In this document: positions 17,348 to 25,866 of the stretch, piece by piece
Numbering within the stretch: the stretch's first letter is position 1
Layout of the letters: each line of letters begins with the position of its first letter
Source: Frateuria flava
Lineage (GTDB): Bacteria > Pseudomonadota > Gammaproteobacteria > Xanthomonadales > Rhodanobacteraceae
NCBI RefSeq assembly: GCF_017837635.1
Contig: NZ_JAGJRS010000015.1
Span: forward strand, 1 to 64,000
Direction of reading: 5' to 3'
DNA: 64,000 bases
Notes under the pieces: model-generated
The model's database searches: none
The model's input: only the letters and a program-made list of their open reading frames with translations
Told to the model about the DNA's origin: nothing
Program-made: the position numbers and the translations under genes

Positions 17348-17809
17348 ATGTTCCGCGTGGGCCTGATTTCCGACACCCACGGCCTGCTGCGCCCGGCCGC
17401 GGTGGATTTTCTGCGCGGCTGCCAACGCATCATCCACGCGGGCGACATCGGCGGCCCCGCCATCCTCGACGCGCTGGCGGCCATCGCCCCGCTGACCGCC
17501 GTGCGCGGCAACAACGACCGCGACGCCGGGTCCGCCCATCTGCCGGAAACGGCGACGCTCGCACTGGGCGCCGTGCGCCTGTACGTGCTGCACGACCTCA
17601 AGGCGCTTGCGGTCGATCCGGGCGCCGAGGGCATCCACGTGGTGGTTTCGGGGCACTCGCACAAGCCGCTGGTCGAGGAACGCGCAGGCGTGCTCTACGT
17701 CAATCCCGGCAGTGCAGGGCGGCGTCGGTTCAAGCTGCCGATCGGCGTGGGCGAGTTGCTCATCGATGGGCGCGAGGTGATGCCGCGGATCGTGGAGCTG
17801 GACGGCTAG
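17348..17809 (+). CDS. YfcE/MJ0936-type metallophosphodiesterase
   Basis: 153 residues of the calcineurin-like phosphoesterase fold: RVGLISDTHGL (Asp, His metal ligands), IIHAGDIG, RGNNDRD (GNxD/E), and VVSGHSHKP then LYVNPGSAG. This is the single-domain YfcE family, Mn-dependent phosphodiesterases of uncertain natural substrate. The start at MFRVGLISDTHG is preferred over an upstream ATG at 17312 because the beta strand begins there. Stands alone between divergent or convergent neighbours. Confidence 0.88.
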   Translation: MFRVGLISDTHGLLRPAAVDFLRGCQRIIHAGDIGGPAILDALAAIAPLTAVRGNNDRDAGSAHLPETATLALGAVRLYVLHDLKALAVDPGAEGIHVVVSGHSHKPLVEERAGVLYVNPGSAGRRRFKLPIGVGELLIDGREVMPRIVELDG

Positions 17810-18091
17810 AAGGCCCGCGCCGGGTCGCGGCGCGGTGCGAAGGAACCTGCGGTGCAACGCAAGCGATTGCCTGCCCGCTTCACCCGCCCTTGCCAGCCCA
17901 AGCGCATGATGCCGGCAAGCTGCACGAACGCATCGATGCGATGGCTCTGCGCAGCGTGGATGCTCCCGGAAGCCTCGTCCCTTGCTCGCATCGCGGCCAT
18001 CCGCACCACGCACTTTCTGGTGTCGGTGCGCAGGGCTGATCGCGTCGGAACGCCAACGCCGGCCCCGCGCCAGCCTCCCCCAGCGGACCCC

Positions 18092-19372
18092 ATGCCCATG
18101 ACCACCACGCAGACAGACGCCATGGCCACCTCACTGGGCAACCTGCAGGACCTGCTTCCCGCGCTGGAGAAGCTCTACACCGATATCCACGCGCACCCCG
18201 AACTGTCGATGCAGGAAACCCGCACCGCCGCGCTGGCCGCCGACCGTCTGCGGAGCGCCGGCTACGAAGTGACGACCGGGGTCGGCAAGACCGGGGTGGT
18301 CGGCCTGCTGCGCAACGGCGCGGGGCCGACCGTGATGCTGCGCGCCGACATGGATGCGTTGCCCGTGAAAGAGGCGACCGGTGCGCCGTACGCGAGCAAG
18401 GTCGAAGCCGTCGACCGCGAAGGCAACAGCGTGCCGGTCATGCATGCCTGCGGCCATGACATGCACGTCAGCTGGCTGGTTGGTGCCGCCACGCTGATGG
18501 CGCAGACCCGCGCGCAGTGGCGTGGCACGCTGATGGCGGTGTTCCAGCCGGGCGAGGAAACCGCCGAAGGGGCCCGCGCGATGATCGACGACGGACTCTT
18601 CCAGCGCTTCCCCAGGCCCGACGTGGTGCTCGGGCAACACGTCATGGTCGGGCCGGCAGGCGCGGTCGCAGGTCGCACCGGCGTCATCACTTCGGCCGCG
18701 GACAGCCTGGAGATCCGCCTGTTCGGGCGTGGCGCGCACGGCTCGATGCCGCAGGCGAGCATCGACCCGGTGGTGATGGCGGCGGCGACCGTGCTGCGGC
18801 TGCAGACCATCGTCTCGCGCGAACTGGCGCCCACGGAGGCAGCAGTGATCACCGTCGGCTCGCTGCAGGCCGGCACCAAGGAAAACGTCATTCCCGACGA
18901 GGCCGTCATCAAGCTCAACGTCCGCACGTTCGACGACGGCGTGCGCACGCGCGTGCTCGATGCCATCACGCGCATCGCCAACGCCGAGGCGGCCGCCTCC
19001 GGTGCACCCAGGCCGCCACAGATCACGCCGCTGGACCGCTACGCCCTGGTGAACAACGATGCCGCCGCGGCGCAGCGCGTGGTCGAGGCGTTCCGCGCAT
19101 TCTTCCCGCCGGAGCGGGTGCGGCAGACCGGACCGACCTCGGCCAGCGAGGACTTCGGCTCATTCGGTGCCGAGTGGCACGTGCCCTCGGTGTTCTGGTT
19201 CGTCGGAGGGACCGACCCGGACATCTACGCGAAAGCCAAAGGGGAAAACCGCCTCAACGAGATACCGACCAACCACAACCCGGGTTTCCTGCCGGTCATC
19301 CACCCCACCCTGGAAACCGGGGTGGAGACCCTGGTGGTGGCCGCGCGCGCGTGGCTGTCGCCTGCGACCTGA
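18092..19372 (+). CDS. M20-family amidohydrolase
   Basis: 426 residues of the IAA-amino acid/N-acyl-amino-acid amidohydrolase group. Metal-site motifs are visible: RADMDALP, MHACGHDMH (Cys-Gly-His), FQPGEETAEGA and the C-terminal NHNPGF. The dimerisation domain lies around residues 190-300. Such enzymes split N-acyl amino acids, hippurate-like conjugates or peptides; the substrate cannot be assigned. Three close ATGs (18092, 18098, 18122) are possible starts; upstream reading to 17852 is not protein-like. No signal peptide with these starts, so cytoplasmic. Confidence 0.88.
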   Translation: MPMTTTQTDAMATSLGNLQDLLPALEKLYTDIHAHPELSMQETRTAALAADRLRSAGYEVTTGVGKTGVVGLLRNGAGPTVMLRADMDALPVKEATGAPYASKVEAVDREGNSVPVMHACGHDMHVSWLVGAATLMAQTRAQWRGTLMAVFQPGEETAEGARAMIDDGLFQRFPRPDVVLGQHVMVGPAGAVAGRTGVITSAADSLEIRLFGRGAHGSMPQASIDPVVMAAATVLRLQTIVSRELAPTEAAVITVGSLQAGTKENVIPDEAVIKLNVRTFDDGVRTRVLDAITRIANAEAAASGAPRPPQITPLDRYALVNNDAAAAQRVVEAFRAFFPPERVRQTGPTSASEDFGSFGAEWHVPSVFWFVGGTDPDIYAKAKGENRLNEIPTNHNPGFLPVIHPTLETGVETLVVAARAWLSPAT

Positions 19373-19399
19373 GCCACGGGCAACCGGAGCTGGCATCCG

Positions 19400-20056
19400 A
19401 TGATGCACATCCTGGTGCTCGTGCTGGACCTGGGCGGTACCTTCGTGTTCGCCATCAGCGGCGCGATGGTCGCGGTCAAATATCGGTTGGATGCATTCGG
19501 TGTGCTGGTGCTGTCGTTTGCCGCCGGCAACGCCGGCGGCATCACGCGCGACCTGTTGATCGGCGCGATACCGCCGGCAGCCATCGAGGACTGGCGCTAC
19601 GTGGTGGTGTCCGCGCTGGCCGGCACGATCACGTTCCTGTGGTATCCGGTCACCCGCCGCTACAGCCGGGACGTGCTCTGGCTCGATGCGGTGGGGCTGG
19701 CCTTCTTCGCGGTCGCCGGCGCCGAGAAGGCGCTCGTCCACGGCATCCACCCGATGATGGCGGCACTGCTCGGCATGCTCACCGGCATCGGCGGCGGCAT
19801 GTTGCGCGACGTCCTCGTGTCCGGCATTCCCACCGTGCTGCGCACGGACCTCTACGCACTGGCCGCGCTCGCCGGCGCGGGCGTGGTGGTCGGCGGGCAC
19901 CTGCTGCAGGTTGCGCCGACGATGGCGGCGGTGGCCGGTGGATGCGTTTGCCTGGCACTGCGCTTCATGGCGATCCGCCGCGGCTGGCACCTGCCTTCGG
20001 CCCGGTCGGGGCATGGCGCGGCACCCGACAACCACGATGACGGCAACGGCCGCTGA
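19400..20056 (+). CDS. TRIC/UPF0126 membrane channel protein
   Basis: 218 residues, seven hydrophobic segments arranged as two three-helix repeats plus one. The two diagnostic Gly-rich turns, AGNAGGITRDLLIGAIPP and TGIGGGMLRDVLVSGIPT, are those of UPF0126 (YadS/YicG), whose structure resembles trimeric intracellular cation channels and which includes glycine-import members. Ion or substrate unassigned. It starts 27 bp after the amidohydrolase and may be in the same transcript. Confidence 0.9.
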   Translation: MMHILVLVLDLGGTFVFAISGAMVAVKYRLDAFGVLVLSFAAGNAGGITRDLLIGAIPPAAIEDWRYVVVSALAGTITFLWYPVTRRYSRDVLWLDAVGLAFFAVAGAEKALVHGIHPMMAALLGMLTGIGGGMLRDVLVSGIPTVLRTDLYALAALAGAGVVVGGHLLQVAPTMAAVAGGCVCLALRFMAIRRGWHLPSARSGHGAAPDNHDDGNGR

Positions 20057-20070
20057 TCGAAAACGCAGGT

Positions 20071-20655
20071 TCAGCCGATCGCAGGGTGGGCGTCGGGCAC
20101 GGACTGGCGCGCGCGGCGCCAGTCGCGCAGGCCGATGGCGGCCAGTACGACGAAGCCCGCGTACAGCACCGCGGTGATCAGCAGATCCTTGTAGACGTAC
20201 TCGCCGACGTAGATCACGTCGACCACGATCCACAGCCACCAGGCGGCGATGTGGCGGCGCCCCTGCCACCACTGCGCGACCAGGCTGAAGGCGGTGAGTG
20301 CGGCGTCCAGCCAGGGCAACGCGGCGTCGGTCCAGCGGTGCATGACGTAGCCGAGCGCGAGCGCGCCGGCGAGGCCCAGTGCCAGATGGCCCGCGAACTG
20401 GCGCGGCGGTAGCCTCGCCACCTGTACGCGGCCATCGCTGCCCATGTGCTTGAGCCAGCGCAGCCAGCCGTACACGATCAGCCCCGCGAACGCGGCCTGC
20501 AGCAGGGCATCGGAGTAGAGCCTGGCGTCGATGAAGATCCCGCTGTAGACCACCACTGACGCCAAGCCCACCGGCCAGCACCACGGGCGCCGCCGCGCGG
20601 TGAGCCATACGGCCCACGCGCTCAGCACCGCGCCGATGAGCTCGATCGCACCCAT
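20071..20655 (-). CDS. pnuC: PnuC-family vitamin transporter, probably PnuT (thiamine)
   Basis: 194 residues with about seven hydrophobic segments. The PnuC patterns are present: VWLTARRRPWCWPVGLASVVVYSGIF near the N-terminus and WWQGRRHIAAWWLWIVVDVIYVGEYVYKDLLITAVLY in the C-terminal half. PnuC proteins are facilitated transporters of nicotinamide riboside; the PnuT subgroup carries thiamine and is found under TPP riboswitches. Its start overlaps the stop of the TonB receptor (ATGA), and both lie downstream of a TPP riboswitch, so thiamine is the likely substrate. Confidence 0.88.
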   Translation of the reverse strand: MGAIELIGAVLSAWAVWLTARRRPWCWPVGLASVVVYSGIFIDARLYSDALLQAAFAGLIVYGWLRWLKHMGSDGRVQVARLPPRQFAGHLALGLAGALALGYVMHRWTDAALPWLDAALTAFSLVAQWWQGRRHIAAWWLWIVVDVIYVGEYVYKDLLITAVLYAGFVVLAAIGLRDWRRARQSVPDAHPAIG

Positions 20656-22817
20656 CAGAACGCGTAGCTCACGGAAAGCCGGGCCAGCCGCGGCGCGCCC
20701 GGGAACAGGTAGCTGTCGCCGAAGGCGCTGCCGGTGTCGCGCCAGTAGAAGCGGTTGAACAGGTTGTCGATCGACAGCCGTGCGGTGAGCGCATGGCCGC
20801 CCAACGTGGTCACGTAGCGCACGCCGGCATCGAACACGTTGTAGGCGGAAACGCGCACGCGGCCGTCGGGGGTGGCGGCGTTCGGCGAGGCGTAGCGCCA
20901 GCCGCCGAGCAGGCTCAGCTGCGGTGCGAACGGCAGGCGGTAATCGGCGTACACGGCAGCGCGCACGCGCGGCACGTTGACGACCTGGTGGCCTTCGTAC
21001 GCAGGCGTGCCGGTGTCCTGTGCACGTGCGCGGATGAAGCTCGCGCTGGCGGTGAGTTCGAGGTCGTCGCCGACGCGGCCGTGCGCGCCCAGCTCCAGCC
21101 CCGTGTGCACCTGTTCGCCCTGCTGCACGAAGGTGAAGCCGTAATCGGAATCGTCCGGCTGGGCGAACTGGTAGGGCTGGCGGATGCGGTACAGGGCGGC
21201 GCTGAGATCGAGCGCGCCGCCGACGGCGTACTTCAGGCCGGCTTCGAGCTGGCGCGACAGCCGCGGCGCGAGCATCTGGCCGTCATTGCTGGTCCAGTAC
21301 GGCGCTTCCTTGCCCAGTGACAGGCCTTCGCTGTAACTGAGGTACGTGGTGAGCGCCTCCTCCGGCTGCCACAGCACGGCCGCCTGCGGCAGCGTTTTGC
21401 TCAGGCGGGTGTCGCGCTCGGGGGCGCCGTCGCCGTCGTAGGCGCGCTCGTGCAGGCGGACGAAGCGACCGCCGGCGACCAGCTGCCACTGCTCGCCAAG
21501 GTGCAGCCGGTCCAGCGCGAACAGCGAATGCTGCCAGCTGGTGAGCCGGCGCACCGCGGGACCGGGCTGGTTCGGCGAGGGCGCGAAGTAGGGTGGGTCC
21601 AGATCGGCGATGTTGGCGGTGCCGACGTAGTCGTAGACGTCGGCACGCTGATCGTTGAGGCGCCGGAACGCACTCGCGCCCAGCGTGAGCTGGTGGCTTA
21701 CCACGCCGGTGTCCAGGTGGCCTTCCAGCGTCCCGCGCGCCTCGTCGTCGACGCGCGTGTCGTCGGGGCTGCGGTAGTCGTAGACGTCGTAGTCGCCGTT
21801 GGGTGCGAAATAGTTGCCCGGCGCGCCGCTGGCGCAGGCGGGCGAGTAGAAGCAGCCGTAGGCGAACGCCACGTTGTCGTCGATCACGCTGCGGCTGTGC
21901 CCGGCGGCCAGGCGCAGGCGCCAGTCGGCGTTGAACGCGTAGTTGAAGCGCGCGCTGGTGTTGGCCGCGTGGATGCTCACCGGCTGCTGCCACGGTTCGA
22001 AGCCGAGCAGACGGGTGGGGTCGGCATGCTCGGGCAGCGTGTCGCCGCCGAGCAATTGGTAGCCGGACACCGAGCGCTGCGCGCTGGCCTGGTAGTCGCT
22101 GTCCAGCTCCAGCGTGGCGTCGGGGGTGATGCGCCAGTCGGCGGCAACGGCGTAGAAATTGCGGCGCCCATCGGCGTGATGCACGTAGGAATGGGTGTCT
22201 TCCCAGGCCAGGTTGGCGCGCAGGCCGAAAGTCGGCGAGAGCCAGCCGCCGATATCCAGTGCGCCGTAGCGCGAGCCGTGCGAATCGGTACCCAGCGTCA
22301 CCTCGCGTACGTTCGCCGGACGCTTGCTGACGAAGTTCACCACGCCGCCCGGTTCCATCACGCCCGCCTGCAATCCGGCCAGGCCCTTGAGCACCTCCAC
22401 CCGCTGCTTGTCCTCCAGCGCGACCGGCTGTTCGCCCGCGATGGTGAGGTTGTTGACGCGCAGCCCAGTGGCCAGGTCCAGCGGATAGCCGCGGATGGCG
22501 ATGTCCTGGTAGTAGCCGACGGGCGCGTAGTTGTCGCCCAGCGAGGCATCCTCACGCGCCAGTTCGCTGAGCGTGCGGATCTGGCGGTCGTCGATCTGCT
22601 TGCGCGTGACCAGCGTGACGGCCGCCGGGGTGTCGTGCAGCGAGGCGTTGCCGTAGGCGTCGATGGCGGTGCCGTGGCGGTCATCGTGGGTCTGGCCTTC
22701 CACGCGAACCGGCGCGAGGTCCTTCGCCTGGGTGGCGTCGGGCCGGTCGGTGGCATGCGCGGCCGGGGCCAGCGCGGCGAGGAGGGCAAGCAGCAGGGGA
22801 GTGCGGGGCAGGGTCAT
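20655..22817 (-). CDS. TonB-dependent outer-membrane receptor under TPP riboswitch
   Basis: 720 residues: signal peptide (LPRTPLLLALLAALAPAAHA), plug domain with TLVTRKQIDDRQIRTLSELA, YQDIAIRGYPLDLATGLRVN and VEVLKGLAGLQAGVMEPGGVVNFVSKRP, then a 22-strand barrel ending in Phe (LSVSYAF). It resembles siderophore-type receptors in layout, but the TPP riboswitch upstream and the overlapping pnuC gene indicate thiamine or a precursor as cargo. The start MTLPRTP is chosen because it begins the signal peptide; upstream codons to 22913 are riboswitch/leader sequence. Confidence 0.9.
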   Translation of the reverse strand: MTLPRTPLLLALLAALAPAAHATDRPDATQAKDLAPVRVEGQTHDDRHGTAIDAYGNASLHDTPAAVTLVTRKQIDDRQIRTLSELAREDASLGDNYAPVGYYQDIAIRGYPLDLATGLRVNNLTIAGEQPVALEDKQRVEVLKGLAGLQAGVMEPGGVVNFVSKRPANVREVTLGTDSHGSRYGALDIGGWLSPTFGLRANLAWEDTHSYVHHADGRRNFYAVAADWRITPDATLELDSDYQASAQRSVSGYQLLGGDTLPEHADPTRLLGFEPWQQPVSIHAANTSARFNYAFNADWRLRLAAGHSRSVIDDNVAFAYGCFYSPACASGAPGNYFAPNGDYDVYDYRSPDDTRVDDEARGTLEGHLDTGVVSHQLTLGASAFRRLNDQRADVYDYVGTANIADLDPPYFAPSPNQPGPAVRRLTSWQHSLFALDRLHLGEQWQLVAGGRFVRLHERAYDGDGAPERDTRLSKTLPQAAVLWQPEEALTTYLSYSEGLSLGKEAPYWTSNDGQMLAPRLSRQLEAGLKYAVGGALDLSAALYRIRQPYQFAQPDDSDYGFTFVQQGEQVHTGLELGAHGRVGDDLELTASASFIRARAQDTGTPAYEGHQVVNVPRVRAAVYADYRLPFAPQLSLLGGWRYASPNAATPDGRVRVSAYNVFDAGVRYVTTLGGHALTARLSIDNLFNRFYWRDTGSAFGDSYLFPGAPRLARLSVSYAF

Positions 22818-22891
22818 CGTCGGCTCGTCGGAAGGGGACACGAACGAAGCGACGGGCAGGCGCACGCCCGGACGGACGCGCGACTGCTTAT

Positions 22892-22976
22892 CAAGCTCCC
22901 TACGCCGGTACAAGCCGGATCAGGTTCCAAGGGACTCTCTCAGCCCGGCCGTTCGCCGGGCACCCCCGCTTCAAGG
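22892..22976 (-). promoter_or_regulatory. TPP (THI-element) riboswitch
   Basis: Read on the minus strand: GGGGTGCCC, the variable arm, GGGCTGAGAGAGTCCC, then CTTGGAACCTGATCCGG, and TACCGGCGTAGGGA. These are the conserved CUGAGA and ACCUGAU/GAACC core elements of the TPP aptamer, in order and spacing. It lies ~75 bp upstream of the TonB receptor ATG and should shut the receptor-pnuC operon off when TPP is high. The expression platform (sequestered RBS or terminator) in the remaining leader was not resolved by eye. Confidence 0.95.
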
Positions 22977-23127
22977 CGACTATTGAAGCATGGAATGGAC
23001 GTCCAATCCAAACCGCTTGCGCTGGGCGCTGCCGGAGCGAGTGGGTTCCCCCATGCTTGCGGACGCTTCCACTGCGCGCGTGCGAGCTGCGCGCAGCCCG
23101 CAGCATGCAGCACGAACGGCGGCGGGT

Positions 23128-24261
23128 TCAGGCAAGCGCCCGGATGGCGTCGAGCAGTGCACGTCCGGCGCGCGTGGCGAACCATGCCGCGTGCCCGCGC
23201 AGGAAGGTGTGGTACGCCACGTCGGCGTTGGCCGGCGAGCGGGTGATCGCCGCGAAGTACTCCACTTCCGACAGCGCGAAGTCCACGTGCACCAGCGGCA
23301 GCAGGTCGGCCAGCAGGTGGATGTCCGCGCCGGACAGCGGGCGCTGCGCGCGGTAACCGGCGATCAGCGCACGGGCGGTGTCCGGGTGGGCGGCACCCGC
23401 CTGGTCGAGCGCCAGCCAGGCGATCGCGTTGCGCTCGATCGCGGTGGCCAGGTCGAACAGCGCGAACGTGCGCGCCGCCAGCCCGAAGTCGAGCACGGCG
23501 GTGACGGAAGCGTCCGCGCTGCCGCCGCTCCAGCACAGGTTGGAAACATGCCAGTCGCCGTGCGTCCACAGCCGTGGCTGCATGGCAAGCGACGCCTGTA
23601 TGGCCGGATGAAACGGCGCCAGCGTCGCGCCGATTTCGCCGCGCCAGTCGCGTTGCGCCAGGTAGGCGGCCAGTCCTGACCGGTGCGGCAACTGACCTTC
23701 GATGGCCGCGAGCGGGTCGGCCGCCTCGATGATCTCGCTGCGCGCGACCAGCAGGTGCGTGTCGCGGTGCCCGGCCGCATAGCCTTCCGCGGCGCCATGC
23801 AGGCGGGCAAGCATGGCGCCGGCCGTGTGCGCGTGGGCGAGATCGGGCAACGGCGTCCAGGAGGCGGTTTCGCGGTACAGGTCGAGGCCCGCGGCGGGTG
23901 CGTGCACCTCGTACGTCCAATCGCCCCGCGCGATCGCCGTGTCGCCATCCTCGTCGATCAGCACACAAGGAACCGGCATGCCGGCGGCTCGAAGCCAGGC
24001 CATGAAGGCGTGTTCTTCGCGCAGTGTGCCGCGCGTCCGTACGCTGCAGTGGTGGCGTTTGACGAACACCGGGCCCGCGGCGGTATCGACCAGGGCCGCG
24101 GCCGACAGCGGGCGCGGGCTATGCCATCGGATCGCGCCCGCCGGCGCGATCGACGGGTAGCGGGCCAGCAGCCCAGCCACTTCCGATGGCGCGAGCGGCG
24201 GCCAGTCGGGACGGACGTCCTCGTCGGCCAGGCCGTGGACGCGATGGTCGGTGTCGTTCAT
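23128..24261 (-). CDS. Aminoglycoside-phosphotransferase-fold kinase (possible thiamine kinase)
   Basis: 377 residues of the APH/choline-kinase superfamily. The catalytic loop THGDWHVSNLCW (HGDxxxxN) and the metal-binding VLDFGLA are intact, and an N-terminal nucleotide lobe (GPVFVKRHHC with the Lys) is visible. The superfamily also includes ThiK, RdoA/SrkA and homoserine kinase. It lies upstream of the TPP riboswitch on the same strand; a kinase would trap thiamine brought in by PnuT, hence the suggestion, but the position means the riboswitch does not control it. Start MNDTDHRV chosen over a longer frame to 24543. Confidence 0.75.
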   Translation of the reverse strand: MNDTDHRVHGLADEDVRPDWPPLAPSEVAGLLARYPSIAPAGAIRWHSPRPLSAAALVDTAAGPVFVKRHHCSVRTRGTLREEHAFMAWLRAAGMPVPCVLIDEDGDTAIARGDWTYEVHAPAAGLDLYRETASWTPLPDLAHAHTAGAMLARLHGAAEGYAAGHRDTHLLVARSEIIEAADPLAAIEGQLPHRSGLAAYLAQRDWRGEIGATLAPFHPAIQASLAMQPRLWTHGDWHVSNLCWSGGSADASVTAVLDFGLAARTFALFDLATAIERNAIAWLALDQAGAAHPDTARALIAGYRAQRPLSGADIHLLADLLPLVHVDFALSEVEYFAAITRSPANADVAYHTFLRGHAAWFATRAGRALLDAIRALA

Positions 24262-24375
24262 GCGGCCATTATCGCGTCCGCCGGATGCGCTTGCCGCAGT
24301 GGTGTCCAAGACGCCCTGCGGCATGGCCTCACCTTCCTTCGGGCATGCTATGCCACCCTTTCCGCGGACGACCCG

Positions 24376-25275
24376 ATGGCTGCCCTGCTTCTGCTGTTCA
24401 CCTGCCTGGTGCTGGGCGCGCTGGTGGCGCGCCTTGCCCGGCCGCCGGCAGGTCTCGCGGAGGGACTGAACTGGTGGGTGATCAACATCGCGCTGCCCGC
24501 GCTGGTGCTGGAGCTGATCCCGAAGCTTCGGTTCGATCCGCACTTGTGGTTTCCGATCGTAGCCATGTGGCTCACCTTCGGCGGCGCCTGGTTGCTGTTC
24601 GGGCTGTTGGGGCCGCGTCTGGGCTGGCCGCGCGGGCGCATCGGCGCCTTGATCCTGGTTTGTGGCCTGGGCAATACCTCGTTCATGGGCTATCCGCTCA
24701 TGCAGGCGTTATACGGCCAGCCCGGCCTCACGCTGGCGGTCGTGGCCGACCAGCTCGGTGCGTTTCCCGTGCTCGCCTCCGCCGGCATCGTGGTGGCCTG
24801 CCTTTACGCCGGACGCGCGCCGGAGCCGGCGATGATCGTGCGGCGGATCGTCACGTTCCCGGCTTTCGTGGCGTTGCTGCTGGGCATTGCGGCGGGCGTG
24901 CTGGGCGGCTGGCCGGTGGTCGTCGATGGCGTGTTCGCACCGCTCGGGGCCACGCTGACGCCGCTGGCGCTGTTCTCGGTAGGGCTGCAGTTCCGATTCC
25001 ACCCGGGCGAACGCCAGCTTGCCGCCGCGGGGTTCGGGCTGGGCTGGAAGCTCGTGCTGGCGCCACTGGCGTGCTGGGGGCTGGGCATCGCTGCGGGCGT
25101 GGGCGGCCTGGTCCTGACGGTAGGTGTGCTGCAGGCCGCGATGGCGCCCATGGTGTCGGCCACCATCCTGGCCGACGAATACGGGCTGGATCCGCCATTG
25201 GCCAACACCATCCTGGGCGCCGGCATCGTGCTGTCGTTGCTGAGCGTGCCGCTGGGCAGCGCGTTGCTCGGCTGA
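24376..25275 (+). CDS. AEC-family transporter
   Basis: 299 residues with about ten membrane segments in two halves. NWWVINIALPALVLELIPK and the GLGNTSFMGYPLMQALYG motif, with its mirror in the second half (VSATILADEYGLDPPLANTILG), are typical of auxin-efflux-carrier/malate permease-like proteins. Substrate unassigned. The ATG at 24376 begins the first helix. It is divergent from the kinase gene across ~115 bp. Confidence 0.88.
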   Translation: MAALLLLFTCLVLGALVARLARPPAGLAEGLNWWVINIALPALVLELIPKLRFDPHLWFPIVAMWLTFGGAWLLFGLLGPRLGWPRGRIGALILVCGLGNTSFMGYPLMQALYGQPGLTLAVVADQLGAFPVLASAGIVVACLYAGRAPEPAMIVRRIVTFPAFVALLLGIAAGVLGGWPVVVDGVFAPLGATLTPLALFSVGLQFRFHPGERQLAAAGFGLGWKLVLAPLACWGLGIAAGVGGLVLTVGVLQAAMAPMVSATILADEYGLDPPLANTILGAGIVLSLLSVPLGSALLG

Positions 25276-25312
25276 TGCGCGGGCGCCACGGATGAGCGGG
25301 GATAATGAAGCC

Positions 25313-25720
25313 ATGAACGACATGCAGGACATGCCGCCGGGGGCCGTGCGTGCCGACGTGTGGTTGTGGGCCGCGCGCTTCTTCAAGACGCGCAGCCTGG
25401 CCAAGCAGGCGATCGACGGCGGCAAGGTCGACGTCAACGGCAGCGGCTGCAAACCGGCCAAGACGCTGCACATGGGCGACCGGGTCGCGCTGACCCGCGG
25501 CGAGGAACGGCTGGAGGTGGTCATCGTCGCGCTGTCGCAGACGCGCGGCCCGGCGCCCGTGGCGCAGGGGCTATACCGCGAGACCGAAGCCAGTGCCGCC
25601 GCCCGCGAGGCGGCCCGCGCGCAGCGCCGGCTGGGCGCGGCCGGGTTGCTGCGACCGCCGACGCGCCCGGACAAGCAGGCGCGCCGGCAGATCCAGCGGT
25701 TCAAGGACGGGCAGACCTGA
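25313..25720 (+). CDS. hslR: S4-domain RNA-binding heat-shock protein Hsp15
   Basis: 135 residues. The S4 domain (VRADVWLWAARFFKTRSLAKQA, then GGKVDVNG and AKTLHMGDRVAL) is followed by the basic C-terminal tail (EAARAQRRLG ... KQARRQIQRF) typical of Hsp15. Hsp15 binds stalled 50S subunits carrying nascent peptidyl-tRNA and helps recycle them. The start MNDMQD at 25313 is preferred to an ATG at 25292. Confidence 0.92.
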   Translation: MNDMQDMPPGAVRADVWLWAARFFKTRSLAKQAIDGGKVDVNGSGCKPAKTLHMGDRVALTRGEERLEVVIVALSQTRGPAPVAQGLYRETEASAAAREAARAQRRLGAAGLLRPPTRPDKQARRQIQRFKDGQT

Positions 25721-25749
25721 GGCCGTGCCCCGTAGGTACGGCAGCCGGG

Positions 25750-25866
25750 TCACTCGACGATCAGGGTCACCGCGGTGATGCCGCGGGTGGCGTTGGACCA
25801 GGGGCACACGATGTGCGCCCGGTCGATCAGCGCCGGCGCCTGAGCGGGTTCGAGTCCGGCTTCAGG
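25750..25866 (-). pseudogene. Remnant of an Ohr/OsmC-type peroxiredoxin (C-terminus only)
   Basis: The minus strand encodes GLEPAQAPALIDRAHIVCPW followed by SNATRGITAVTLIVE and a stop. This matches the C-terminal end of Ohr proteins, whose second redox cysteine sits in VCPYSNATRG. Ohr is normally ~140 residues; only ~36 are left, and the N-terminal three quarters with the first active cysteine are absent. The remnant begins right where the catalase gene ends, so a deletion or insertion has removed the rest. Confidence 0.7.

Noticed and set aside
25292-25312. Longer start for hslR
   Set aside because: The ATG at 25292 lies close to the AEC gene stop and gives a non-conserved N-terminus (SGDNEA); the ATG at 25313 fits the family better.
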